This document shows positions 16,836 to 34,400 of a stretch of DNA of 64,000 nucleotides, piece after piece. The notes beneath the pieces were generated by a model. That model was not told the origin of the DNA, searched no databases, and worked only from the letters and a program-made list of their open reading frames with translations. This stretch comes from Apostichopus japonicus (taxonomy: Eukaryota > Echinodermata > Holothuroidea > Aspidochirotida > Stichopodidae), in assembly GCF_037975245.1 (NCBI RefSeq), contig NC_092563.1, positions 21,043,594 to 21,107,593 on the forward strand, read 5' to 3'. Position 1 is the stretch's first letter; every line of letters begins with the position of its first letter. The position numbers and the translations under genes are program-made.

Positions 16836-18187
16836 ACATTTATGAACCAGGAAAAGCTTGCTGCCACTTATCTGGTCCGAAAAAATTATAGCATGAGGTA
16901 AATTTCCTCCTGGGTGAATAATTATCATAACAGTTCAAGAATTTTTACCAAAGGTGATCATATTTGAATATCTGGAGTCGGCTCGGACTTGAAGGGTCTT
17001 GGATTTGGCTCATACCAAGTGGGCTCGGACTTGGCTCAGACTCTGGCTAATTGGACTCTACTACAGCTCTGCCATAAATATAAAAAGATAATGGATTGTT
17101 AATAATTTATTATATGATGTTGAGAAGGTAGAGACTTAGAAAGTTAACTCCTAAATGTAATGGATAGTATTAAACTCTTCGTTTCACTAACAAAAGGATT
17201 CTCAAATACAGTACTAGCAACATTACAGCTGAAATAATGGATCACCAATACGATGCAGTGAAGAAAGGGAGTTTAATAAGAGCATCCCTCAATGTAATGA
17301 CTAGGATAAAACTCTTAGTTGCACTAACAAAAGGATACCACATGCAGTACCAACAAGAGGGATGCCCATTATATTGAGGGTCCACTAGACTTAAGGTTTG
17401 CTAGACCCAACACCCCATTGTGGAAAGCATTATTGAGCGTCTAGTTAGCATTTATTGGGTAACTGAAAGTATTGAAGGACCTTGGTGACTCCCCTCCCAG
17501 TAGTTTTATAACATTTATGAACCAGGAAGAGCTTGCTGCCACTTATCTGGTCCAAAAAAATTATAGCATGAGGTAAATTTCCTCCTGGGTGCATAATTAT
17601 CATAACAGTTCAAGAATTTTTACCAAAGGTGATCTTTGGTATCTGGAGTCGGCTCGGACTTGAAGGGTCTTGCATTTGGCTCAGACCAGATGGACTCGGA
17701 CTTGGATCGGGCTCTGGCTAATTGGACTCGACTACAGCTCTGCCATAAATATAAAGAGATAATGGATTGTTAATAATTTATTATATGATGTTGAGAAGGT
17801 AGACACTTAGAGAGTACTCCTAAATGTACTGGATAGCATTAAACTCTTCGTTTCACTAACAAAAGGATTCTCAAATACAGTACTAGCAACATTACAACTA
17901 GAATAGTTGATTACCAATACGCTGCAGTGAAGTAAGGGAGTTTAATAAAGAGCATCCCTCAATGTAATGACTAGGATGAAACTCTTAGTTTCACTAACAA
18001 AAGTATACCACATGCAGTACCAACATGGGGGGGGGGGGAGGATGCCCATTACATTGAGGGTCCACTAGACTTAAGGTTTGCTAGACCCAACATCCCCATT
18101 GTGGGAAGCATTATTGAGCATCTAGTTAGCATTAATTGGGTAACTGAAGTATTAAAAGACCTTGGTGTCTCCCCTCCCAGCAGTATA
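16836..18187. repeat. Two-copy tandem repeat, 675-bp unit
   Basis: Copy 1 is 16836-17510; copy 2 starts at 17511 (ACATTTATGAACCAGG in both). The copies are about 95% alike by eye, with a G run added in copy 2 near 18030. Each unit has a smaller internal repeat (CACTAACAAAAGGAT and CAATACG-TGCAGTGAAG blocks, about 130 bp apart), and weaker echoes continue to about 18400. No coding sequence was recognised. Confidence 0.85.
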
Positions 18188-19069
18188 ACAACTGGAATAA
18201 TGGATTGGTGAAACAATGTTTTATTTGATACAGTACAGTGAAGTAAGGGAGTTACATGAATAATAGTTAATGCAATGAATATGATTAAAATCTTTGTTTT
18301 ACTAACGAAAATTATTCTCAAATACAGCAACATAAGAATTTGTATAAATGGATTATTAATAATGAATTTTATGATGCTGTGAAGGAAGAAAATTCATTAA
18401 CAAATTTTAATTTGTATGCTGCATGTCATATACCTGTCCAGAAACTAAAAAGAAAAATTCAAACTCATAGAATGCACTGTACCTGGCTCCAAGCAATGAC
18501 ATATAAATCTAGTCCTCATTGTATCTACAGAAGTTGTTTGTCCAATTTTAATCGAAAGCCTTTCCTTTCCTTGAAAATTTTGATCTTCAGTAAAAATATT
18601 CTTCTGTCTGTAGATTTTATTGATGACAGTACTTCCTTCTCTTGTGGAGAAATTCCACCAGCTCTTGTTAACCTACAACAAACCAAAACAACATTTCAAT
18701 CATATGTCAAAGTTTCACTGAAGTACATTCCATGTAAATGTTTTTTTAAAGCCTCACATTTTGATATTGACATTGTTGCAAAAGGTACAAATAAACACAT
18801 CATAATCAAGGTTAAAATGTGATGGTGTGTTAACACCTCGTCTTTGCTTCACAATCCTACGTACAATTCATTCCAGCCTGCCAGATGGCAGATTTACAGT
18901 ACATTTGGTTTTCAAAGACTACACATAAAGTCATTTCAATTCTGATAACATTCTATGATGGTGGAAGTAGCAAAGTAAAACAAAAGGTTTGGCAGTGGAC
19001 TTGGTGGGAAGTGGAAAGCCTTTCTTACATTACTTTGTTAGCCGTTGCCTTAGATCGTTTACAGTTTTT
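18188..19069. other. Non-repeat spacer before duplication copy 2; one unexplained open frame
   Basis: A 160-codon plus-strand frame (18340-18822) is the longest in the window. It has no recognisable domain, no good promoter and AT-driven composition. One such frame is roughly what chance would give in 64 kb of AT-rich DNA, so I do not call it a gene. Confidence 0.35.
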
Positions 19070-23550
<4,481 letters not shown>

Positions 23551-23562
23551 AGCTGTAACTGC

Positions 23563-23612
23563 AGCTGTAACTCGGAGTTTCACGCCCTTAGGGTGGCGAT
23601 AATCAGACAACT
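23563..23612 (-). ncRNA. Hammerhead-ribozyme-like motif, probably inactive copy
   Basis: The architecture matches the motif at 37049-37115 on the same strand: AGTTGT, core CTGATTA, stem II CGCC-loop-GGCG, GAAA, C-TCCGA-G-T, cleavage-site base T, then ACAGCT. Stem I keeps 6 pairs through one G-U wobble and stem II keeps pairing with a longer stem and different loop, so the structure is kept while sequence changes. The core base expected to be G8 (general acid in catalysis) is T here, so this copy should be poorly active or dead. It directly abuts the (TA)n that ends duplication copy 2. Confidence 0.52.
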
Positions 23613-23804
23613 GAACAAAATACTCGCTGCGCGGGTATATTCTATGGGGAACACGAACCCTATTTCTTACGTGCACGGTTCATTGGTTTGAGGCTCAATT
23701 AGATTTCTCTCTTAACTTTTGACCGGGATCATGTGTTGTACCTATTCGCTTTCGAAGGGCCTCGTGAGTCTTCGCTTTAGGGTAACACTGTCATGATCAC
23801 ATGT

Positions 23805-23910
23805 AAGGGGACTGATGCTGAGAATAGATTCAGTTGCAAGATTTCGTTCACGTGCTCTATCATGATTGTTTTTCTTAAAAAGTACAATTAACAGAGAGGA
23901 AAGAAAACAG
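23805..23910. repeat. Diverged counterpart of 4839-4950
   Basis: Shared blocks are AAGGGGACTG, CAGT, TTTTTCTTAAAAA followed by GTAC and TTAACA, and GAAAAC, in the same order and nearly the same spacing. The identity is much lower than in the adjoining 4.3-kb duplication, so this pairing is older or a separate repeat. Confidence 0.45.
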
Positions 23911-23950
23911 TTAGAAAATCATACATATAGCAAAGAGAACAAATTGTATT

Positions 23951-24016
23951 GGAAAGAACGGAATCGAGCCAGCGACCTCAGGATTCCTATGATGTGTCAA
24001 CTGATCTACCTCCAGT
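23951..24016 (-). repeat. tRNA-like sequence, probably the head of a SINE
   Basis: The minus strand reads TAGATCAGTTG (A-box-like, complement of 23998-24008), then CCTGAGGTCGC and GGCTCGATTCC (B-box-like, complement of 23960-23970, one mismatch to GGTTCGANTCC), with tRNA-like spacing. The acceptor and T stems do not pair well, so it is not a working tRNA gene. A decayed tRNA-derived SINE or tRNA pseudogene fits best. Confidence 0.4.
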
Positions 24017-27000
24017 CCACAGTTGGTGGCGTTTTCAGAGGCTCATTCCAATCGGCCCGGTGTTCCCCGGGCTCAGGAAGACTAATCAGAATGCACCAGG
24101 GTGAACATATTTCTAGACAAGTTAGCAAAATATGATTGTTTTGTGTGTCCGGGCTTGGATAACGAAGTGCTTGACCGGAAGAACATATAGCTCGAAAATT
24201 GGACACGTTGATGCGATCATTTCAGACCCCTTTATGCCTTCAAAGAGCAGCGTAGGGAATTGATTTATTTGTGAGTAAATATAGAGGTTTGTTTACAAAG
24301 TGATGAAACCTTTGTCTCTCATTGCCAAAAATCATTCATGGTCATGATATGAGAATTTGAAGGTGCAATGAATGGTCAATGAGTGAGCAATCCAGGAGAA
24401 AGTAGAAAACTTTTACATGGTGAAGACTTCAGCAACGTCTTAGAGATGGCATTCATTTGATAGTGTAGTGCTTTAATTCAATGGGGAAGTTGTATGGCGT
24501 ATGGATAGCTACCTTATATAAACGTAAGACATCGTATTTCTAAAGAGCGCCACAAATTTAACGGCGCGCCATAGAAGGCAACAACAAGATCACTTTATTT
24601 TACATTTATGTTGCTTAAATATTGAGCTTTACATGCATACGGAGAGAGACAGGATATAAAAGTTATTTACTTGCAGGGCGAAAATTTCATCCTCCTGAGA
24701 AGACCAGTTCTCTGCTCTACAAAATATACATGTTGATCGTTAACGAAGTATTAAGTTCAGGTCTGGTCACTGAGAGAGAACACAGCATTTTCCAGCAAAA
24801 TTACAGCCGAAATCTTCATCATATTTCTGGTCACATGTCTCCTTCCCGCTGAACGCTTCGGTCTGCCACGTTCCTCTTAGATGATTTGCAGAAATATCTT
24901 CGTCAATAAAAAGTTTACTAATAAATAATTAAAAAGATCGATATTTTAACAAGGATCAAAGTTTGTACCCTGACGCCAATCTGACCAAGTTTCTATGATA
25001 AGCATCATCGCCTGAACTATAGATCGTGATGGAAGGTATACTAGGTGTAGTTTTATCTCCATAGCGTGGATATCCAATGGAAACGAAATCGACCCAAGCT
25101 AATACTGTAAAGGTCAAAAGATTTACCGTCAGATTTCAGCTTGCCAAACATCGGTCAAGAAGTTTCAGAAGTATTTCTTTGGAGGGGTTGACCCTCGAAT
25201 CTAGTTAATCCCAGATATTGAACAACGAGATGTCTAAGGAAGGCAATATAAATATACAATGGCAATATATAAAATAATATAAAATATGGACAGACCTGAC
25301 CATAATTTGACTTTAGAGCATATTGAGGGTTCATTCTAGTGAACTTTACAAAGTCGATAGACAAAGTCAACAGGTAGACTATGGAAACTTAATAAGTATC
25401 TGTCATGTTTGAAGTTGTTTTAACCCAAAATACGTAATTCCATGCAACACCCCTTCCCACCCCTACACCGTCCTATACCCCCACCCCCCCCCCCCGTTTA
25501 AGTAAATCTTAACGTATATATTGACATTTTTAACATTCATTCTGTTGAAAAAAGTGTCAGTTATTGCAAACAAGTCGCTGAAGCTGATTGCCCGGGCTTC
25601 CTCCCTAACCTGGTCTGCATGTTGTGTTTGTTATATAAAGATTGGTCGGGGAACGAACAAACCTTTCCATAAAGTGACACTGAGTTAAACATCTCATCGC
25701 AAACATCCTTCAATTGACATTTAATAAAGGGCTACAATAATAGTGTTTATCAAATTCACACCACTCACTAATTCAGGAACTCTGTACTGAAGAAAACAGC
25801 ATTTGAACTTCGCATACCTGTTGAGTTCAATCGCTACTAATGTGTGTTGATTATATATCAACTTGTGAGGTTTGCACCTCTATTCCACATTTGTCCTTGT
25901 ATAAAAAGCAAGAAGACCCTTAAATGGGCCTATCTGGATATCTATATGAATAAAAAATGGACCATAAAAAGTGCACGGGGCCCCGTTCAATATAAATACA
26001 ACCCGGTTCAGCGGATGGGTGGTTATTTACTTGCGGTTCTATTTGCCGGGACACTGGAGCCCGCGCTCTGGGGCGCGACTGCCTGCGAATTATAGCAAAA
26101 CGTCCATATTTGCTTAGTTTGACCTCTGAGATAATTATTTTGACATCTGAGATTTGACATTTTGTTCTGAAAGTCGGCATTACACAATATCCTTTCAAGT
26201 TTGAAGGGAAAAGATCGTCCCAGCAGTTTAGGAGTTTTGAACACAAGCTTGCCGATGAAACAGACACTTGCATATGCACACACATACCCACAATACACCC
26301 GGGTATATTTACTCGCAAAGGTTTTTACCTCCCTCTCAGGTACGGACTTTCTGCCACCCTACAATAGTTACCCCCCCCCCCACCCCACTACAACCCACAC
26401 CGCCACCGAGACTCACTACTCGATATGGATTGCAAGGTTTACTGGTATGTTAAGTACTGTTAAAAGAAAATAGTTACTATGGTAACTGAGGTCAGAAGTC
26501 AAAGGTCAACGAAATGTCAGAGATCAGTACAAGATATTTCGCCACAGGGGAATATTCAATTGAGCTGCAGCAAACTTTACAGCTATGATGGGTATGTTAA
26601 GTAGGCCTACTATCAAACTGCATTGCCCTCTTGTTAAAGTATTCATCAACACGTTTTTGGCTTTCCGATCATTTGACTCCAGGTAAAGTGTTTGCACGTC
26701 TTTCACAAAGATAAAGGCTGCAGTACTCCTTTTAATGTTTATTCGATATCGATATCATGTAACGAGTAACATTAAATGTTATTCCAAGACAACGAGGAGA
26801 GTTCAGTTACACGATCCCTGAGATAGTTGGCAGAAAAAGGCTCGTTGACATTGAATTACGAGTGACCATTTTTTGACTTGCTAGCATATTTGAGGGCAAT
26901 GCTGATAACCTTTAAATTTTAAGTGACTCATCGGGAAAGAAAATGGCGCAACTTAAAAACTCTCGTTAAACATTGAATACGGCTAATGCATGTGTGCTTC

Positions 27001-28258
27001 CCTATATACTAGCTTACTCGAGGAGTAATGTATACTGTGGAAATTGGCTGCCCAATAGGCAGTAGCCGCCTCGCCTCGCCCGCCCCCTGCCCCCAAATTG
27101 TGGCTTGACTCTCTGGTCAATGGTAAAAAGTCATACACGCTATCCAATATGTTTCAATTCGATCTTTGCTAAATTACTGATGTAAAGACATTGAGAAATT
27201 ATTTTGAAATAATGCAAAAGAAAGGGCCGTATTAACTTTTATCTGTAAGTCAAATTCCTCGGGAAACTTGAAAATTTCAAGATATAGATTCGAAATGTCG
27301 CTATAAAAGCGATTACGCAATACATTTTATTTTTATTTCTATAATGTTCGTACAATTTCAATAAGCAGACAGGCAGCTTTAAGCAGTTTTTGAAAAGTTG
27401 GTTTCGTGTGGATTATCTAATAATCTTGTATATTCATAAAGATACTAAAATTATATGAATCTGGTAAAAACTTGATCATTTGACAGCCTGGCACTCTATT
27501 TGCTAAATCAAAAGATCCAGTGACCAATCGTGGACGGCATCAATAGCTAGAAAAGTGGGAGGTTGAGTAACATACCCAGCTCGCCCTCTCCCTCTGCCTC
27601 CCCCCCCCTCAACCGTGTATTTACCACCCCTCCCCTCCCCTCCCCCCGTTCATTCACCGAATTTTAACCATGTTTCCAGGATAAGATAAAACTAAGATGA
27701 AGGGAAATGAATGACAAGAATCATGAAAAAATATGTTTCCTTTGGTATAACCACAATTTTCTGAAACGAATATTTATTTTTAAACTGGCAACTTTTCAAT
27801 TATATAATAACATAACCACAATGATTAAGTCGTGAAACCACAATACAAAACATTCCTAATTCCCTAATTCAAGATCTTTTTTAGTAGTTATGTTTTTCTT
27901 CTTCTTCTTTTTTTTTATCTCGTTTGTGATAATGTTTACTTTCATCGTAGAATACAAACATCTGCATATAAAATACTAAAATAAACATCTGTTTCATTGC
28001 CATTTCAGCAATGGAAACTTTAAAATCGTCGAAGGACAGAAAAAAAAAACTGATAAATTATTATTTTGCTTAAACAAGCAAGCTCTCGAAACTGACATGT
28101 CATCACCACAATTATTTTTTGTTGCGAAATTTCTACTTAATTTGTAAAAAAAAAAAATCTTTTACTGTGTAAATAAGTACATTTATGATACAAGATATCC
28201 CTCGCAATAAAGGAAACATTGAAAAGCAAAATTCTTCTTTTATGATAATTCGTAGCGC

Positions 28259-28260
<2 letters not shown>
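24017..28260. other. No gene seen
   Basis: Short overlapping frames only. There are C runs at 25484-25495 and near 26371, and pyrimidine-rich stretches near 27590-27650. I recognise no exon, RNA gene or transposon end. Confidence 0.5.

Positions 28261-28262
<2 letters not shown>

Positions 28263-28329
<67 letters not shown>
28263..28329. repeat. (TA)n microsatellite
   Basis: About 33 TA units. The flanks show no hammerhead-like motif. A short (GA)n lies near 28470. Confidence 0.95.
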
Positions 28330-28335
<6 letters not shown>

Positions 28336-28409
28336 TGACCAATATCAGATTACGGTACAGTGACGATAGGAAACTACACTCCATGATAAGTTTATTAACA
28401 AGATCATGA

Positions 28410-31400
28410 ATTCAACTTTATCAGGAGGTAGATTGCAACAAATTAATGAGTCAAATGACCCTGAACCAAAGAGAGAGAGAGAGAGTGGGAGGGAGGGGGA
28501 GGGGGTGTCAGTGTGGCTGATTTGGTGGGTAGGAAGAGACAAGGGGAGAGTAGGGAATGATACAATATATTGAACAGGTTCTCATACCTCTTAAAAATAA
28601 AATAAAATTCCATGACTTTTCCATGACAATAGTAAGACATCACTTGAACTAAACATAGACCACAAGATTTTGGTAATTTCTTAAGAGGAAAGAATGAAGT
28701 AGTTAGAAATAATTTAAGGAGTCATGCAGCATACATGACTTTCAGCATCCTTAAGTTTTCCTTGTTATGAGTTTTCCAGAACTGAAATTTGGTTGTCACA
28801 TTTCAATTTCTTTTCCAAAAGTTCACATGATTTTAAGTTTTTGATATCATATATTAAGCCACACGCAGATCTGAACATGTGTTAAACCCCTACCCCATCC
28901 CTCCCCCCCCCACTCACACACACGCATGAATCTCAAATGACTCAGCAATGGATGTATATATATAAGCATGATTAGTTTTACTAACATCTTTGCTTCTATT
29001 ATACCTTTTAAAATGGCAGTATATACAGATCTGAACAAACGTCACAATGTGAAAATAGCGGTTTAAGGAACCTTAATGGAACGGGGGAGATGAAAAACAT
29101 TTGATGCACCATTCTTGTTGGGTATATTACATGCAGCTAAACCATATACTTACAAATGCATAGAAAGTTAAGAAAGTGAGGCAGGCAGGGTGAAAATACT
29201 GTGGTAAAACATGGCAGGTATTGTATCGTTTTGAACAGAGAGAACTATAGGAAAATATTTATCGGATAGAAACTTAGGTACAAAATAAGGAGTAAGAAGA
29301 AACAAAGAAACATTTCAGCAATGAAAAGGGATACTATGTGCAGTGAACTTTTTTTGCAACAGGAAACTGTACAACTTCGAAATGGAAAAAAAAACATCAT
29401 TGACTGTAACCGGTATAGGCTTTCATTGCCCATACCAACTTGTCTGTTAGGCTATCTCTACTTCCATAGTACATGATTCATATTACTTCAAAAGTAGCTA
29501 AGTTGCCTTTGAATTGCTTTAATCGTTACTTGGTAACATTACATTCACAGAATAACATTAGTTTTGAAAACAATATGCATTATGGCCATTAAATTGTATT
29601 TTTTATAAAAAGGTGACTAATAGCTAAATTTCCAAAAGTAAATTTACCACACACGTGAAATTGTATGTCTTTTTTGTAACAGCCCAGAGTGGACAAATAC
29701 GTTGCTTCTTCTAGGCCTACTTGGCCTATTATTGTTTATGATGCTCCTTCATACCGCATAACGCATTGCTTCCAGAAATATGCAGTTATAGCTGATGACT
29801 CTTTCATTTCATGACAAAATAGCACATTGTTTTGTTTTATACAAATTAGGTTTAACCTATTGTTATACATCTTCTGTGTTCCGCTGTAACTAACAGTATA
29901 CAGTTTCAGATCCCATGCAGCCTTTTCATTGCGAGAGAGACGCGATCAGTTGATTCACAAGAACGCTAAATCTGATGCTTAAAACACACACACAAATGAG
30001 TATGAAATGTATGAACAAACATGCTGTGATGCTTTCGCCAGAAAACCTGTAAATTATCACCCCAAACAGAACATAGAAACCGGGTAATGTGTAATTCATG
30101 CATCCTTATAGGGACCTACAATCTTGTGGCTATATGTTCCTTCCAATGATTTAAGAGACGCTCTTTGACTCGGTAAGAATACAAGTGACCACTTCCCCAA
30201 CGTTACTGATAGTTATATCTGTCACCCTGTAAAACTTACATTATAATTATATACATATTGTAGGCATGCATAGGTATATGCAAATAGCAATATTTCGGGG
30301 CAGATGGGTCGCCATGAAATTAACCGACTGACTCAATCGTGTATTTACTATTGTTACAACACATTACCAAAAACCCAGCTGGGATTATAACATCTACTAC
30401 CAGTATAATGTACTTCCATAAATTTATCGTTTACACTTGAGACAATATAGAGACACATAGAAGCTGCTTTTTGACTATAGAAATAAGAAATAAAAATAGA
30501 AGTACTTCCTTCCTTAAATATTTATGATGATGTTGATGATGATAACGTAGTTTATGATACTCCATATGTCAAGGCTTTCTCGACATTAGAAACTTTAATA
30601 CAAACAACTGGTTAATTCAGTAAGAAACATAGCAAACAAACTAAACCAAGCTAAGAGGAGAAAATCATGAATATTTTTTATCGTAAAACCATTGTAGTAA
30701 GTTTGGCAGATCTTTTAGTTATGACGAAGGCGGTCTTACTTTATCCTCTGAAAAATGATAAATATTTCAAAGGGAATAAATTTAAGGATTTCCTCTCAAA
30801 ATATTAACATAGAGAATTTGACTTTTAAATTTAATTGAGCCAAAAGCTAATCAAACTGATAAGAATGACAATATGTTTTATCTTGTATGTTGCTTATTGT
30901 CATTTAAACAGGGTCTTAATGGTTTCCGTCTTTGTGACGTCATAATTAATAACCTACGGATCTCCTGGTGACGTTATAGCTGACAGACAACGATGCCTTT
31001 GTTTTTTAATTCACATGATGCAAGGTACACGAGATCACGAAGTTTACCAACACAACTGGATACAAAAGAATGGAAATCGATGCCAAATTTTGTTAATGGC
31101 CTACCATGGTATTTCGTCAACACACAAGCATGCTCCTTAGCCTATCCTAGTTGCCATAATCAGCCGTATGGTTTCATCCGTGCCTACGTATGTTTGCGTG
31201 TGTCAGTATGGGTGTACTTGTTTTGTATTCTGATTGAGGACTTGAATAAAGGAATTACAAGTCCTCGGACGTCAATTCAAAAGAATCTCCACGTCCTTAG
31301 AAGAATTCTTTTGTTCGGGGGTGTTGTTAATGTTAGAGTACATGGCATTGAACAATGGTAAAAACAATGTGGTCTCGGTGTGAATGTAACACACATGTGT

Positions 31401-34400
31401 GTGTGTGTGTGCAGTTTTGGGTGAAGGGAGGATCAAAGAAGGAGACAGAGAACACCCTGTAACCGAACCTAACGTTCAAGTTTTTATTGATTTTCTCTGG
31501 TACTTACGAAAAAGTGGTGTAGATTCATCATAATAGTCTGTTTGCAATATCATTTGTATAAAGCATTAAACAGTTTACCTGAGAGAAAATTACCCCGTTT
31601 TCAACGGCTTTCAAAATGTCAAGACTAATTGAAAAAAATATAGATGGCTATGATACGTCCAATATTGACATAATATCGTTGAATTTATTATTGTGATCCT
31701 CAACTAACGAACTTTTAATTTTTAATGTATACTATTCATGGATTTTCTTATATATCATTCCATTCTTATGGGAAATAAAAAACTGTATTCCTTCATTTAT
31801 TCCTTTTATTTGATTCTTTATTACAACAACGGGATTCTAGTTTAACAAATATAATTTTCATTGGAAAAGCTTTATTACAAAATTTTGTGCCATTGCATTA
31901 ATCTTTCAAAGTATCTTATCTCATTCAAATTTTCTCATTCAAATTTATGAAGTGTGCGGGACTCTCACAATTGTTTTTCTATTTTCCAAGTCTCTCAATT
32001 TTTACAAATTGGGAGGCTTACTTTTTTTAATGGCCAAACAGAGCTCTACACATTAAAGTTGATCAACACAGACGAATATTTTTTTTAAATATTGTTTTAA
32101 ATCACAAAGTAAACCTCTATCTTTAGATTTATTCATTTCTCACTATGAAGTTTTCCTTCATACACCAAAAGACTAATTTATCTGAAAGATAACCTTTCAA
32201 TTCCACAACCTGCGCCATATTCGTACAAGCAAATTATACTAGGCTTAATGTCAGTATATAGGCGGGCCGGACTACGAACGTTTGCTTTGAGTATGTTGAA
32301 GCCACCGGCGATTTTCTCGAGGCTTTTATAAAGCCGATATGTTGACATTAATGCAACAAATTAATGTTAAGGTCTTTAATATTGTCTTTAATGTGCTAGA
32401 CAGTTCGAAACGCACGATCAAATTGCACCCCCCTTTCTCCCAACCACACCGCACAATGTTCCGTCATCAAGTCTTTTAATATCTCGAAACAAGATGAAGG
32501 GTCAGAACATAATTAGGAATTAAACTAATACCGTTTTGCAAAATTTAGAACCAACACCAATAACTCTTGGAGGGCTTACGTTGGAGCTTGGGCAAACTTG
32601 TTTTAAAGACTCTGATGATAAGCGTTTGAATCTTCGTGATTTCTTGTAATGATTTTTCACCATCTGTTCAAAGTTGCTGTTGTATCAGTTTAACGTTTTC
32701 CATAAGCAACATTGTCACCCCTTCCATATTACGTTTAACTGTTGACATGATTACGCAGAGGGATTTCTGTTTGCTCGAAGTTTGTGACTATTAATCATAA
32801 TAGACAGTGTGTGATTGATGAGACCGACTCCCAATTAGCTCTTTAATAAAGAAACAATGATATTTGAAGATTGAAACTATTCAACTTTGGTAACAAAACT
32901 TTCTACCCGATATCGATCACTCCTGTAACATTTATCGCCCATACAATCAATAATACCATTGCTAACTTGTTCCAAACCTCTTTTTGTTGTATAGGGTTTC
33001 CTAACGTCTCGTGTCTTTCTTCTTCTAGTTCATTGTAATCTGGTTGGTGGTGATGTTGGTACATGGTGGGGCGGGCGGGGGTGGGTGGGTGTCTCCTTTG
33101 TTTTCTTAATATATCATTCCATACTCGCTCCTTTCCTTGTTCCAGTAGTTTCCTTCTTAAACGTTCTTGGTAGTCTCCTCAATCAATCATATTTCTTTCC
33201 ATTGTATGTTGTAAAATGTGTGTGTTTTATCTATCTCATATTTCATATTAGTTTCTGTCAATATTGATGTTCCCACTCCTATGTTTAATCGTACCTCTTC
33301 GCAATGTAAGATTGTAAGCGATTGATTGATTGGTTGTTTGAAAGAAAATTGAAATGAATAATCCATACCAGTTTATGGACGTGTTCCAAAATTGGGTGAA
33401 ACAAATTGGATCATCGAAATTGGTAAGAAAAGTGGGTCAACAAGGTTTTGATATGAATGAAATCTAAGTAGCTATTTACATGAATTTTAGCAAGGTTTAT
33501 CAATAAGATAGATACATCCTACACATACACTATGGTATACCTAAATCAGCACAGCATCTTCTTCATGAAGTTAGGCCTACATGAAAATTCAATATTAAAG
33601 AAAAAGTATTTTTTCAGTGGTATGATTTCTAGTTGTTGTTATGTGTTGTTAAGCTAGAGTGAATCGTATGCGAAGCGAATATGTGGATAGACGTGGTACA
33701 TTCGAACATATCAAAGAAGGTGGGTATAATATTAATCCCACATGTATGATGTTAGTGTTAGGCAACAACCCTATAGGGAAACTTACATGGTAGTCCCAAA
33801 CCTAAGCTTTAAAGGCTTTCACAACAGCCATGTTCGCCAAGTGAAACAACAGTCCCAACTCACTGTTAATTCCGTCAGCCTTTCTTACTCCCTCCGTTAT
33901 CCATATACCGGCCACATTACTTGAGTTGGACACGTGGAGAATGTTCACAATTTGTGCTTTCTCTTTTCTTTTCGTCTTCTTCTTCGTCTCATTTTTTAGT
34001 TCTTAAATTCCTATTTCCAACCAGTCTAATGGTTCAGAAACTTATATCTATGTAGATAGTGACGTCATAGCAATAGTTAAGGAATCAGGCTTTTCTAAAA
34101 CTTACACTAAGGGTTTGTTTACAGATGTTTACTAGGTAAACCTTAGCATATCAATAAACACGATACACTTTCAGGTCTTCGTGTGAAAGTGTTAAACTTT
34201 AAAAGATAGCTGTTAAAGACGAAACGCTCTCGTTTTTTACGTTCTGCCTGAGCAGGTTTTGTCCACCTTGGTTAAAGGAGGAGGTACTTTTAGTTGTTTT
34301 CATCAAAATCAAGTTCAAACAAAACTTATGCCGAAACTCGCCTTTTTTCCACTTAAAACCTTAAAAACTGACCTGTCGCAACGGTCACGTGATGCAAAAA

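Noticed and set aside
18340-18822. 160-codon plus-strand frame as a gene
   Set aside because: No domain, no splice or promoter support, AT-driven residues; one frame of this length is expected by chance here.
23951-24016. Functional tRNA gene
   Set aside because: Acceptor and T stems do not pair; only box-like words remain.
30993-31361. 122-codon plus-strand frame after a CRE
   Set aside because: No recognisable domain or splice signals; length fits chance.
32600-32640. Third hammerhead from CTGATGATAAGCG
   Set aside because: No GAAA box or closing stem I follows.
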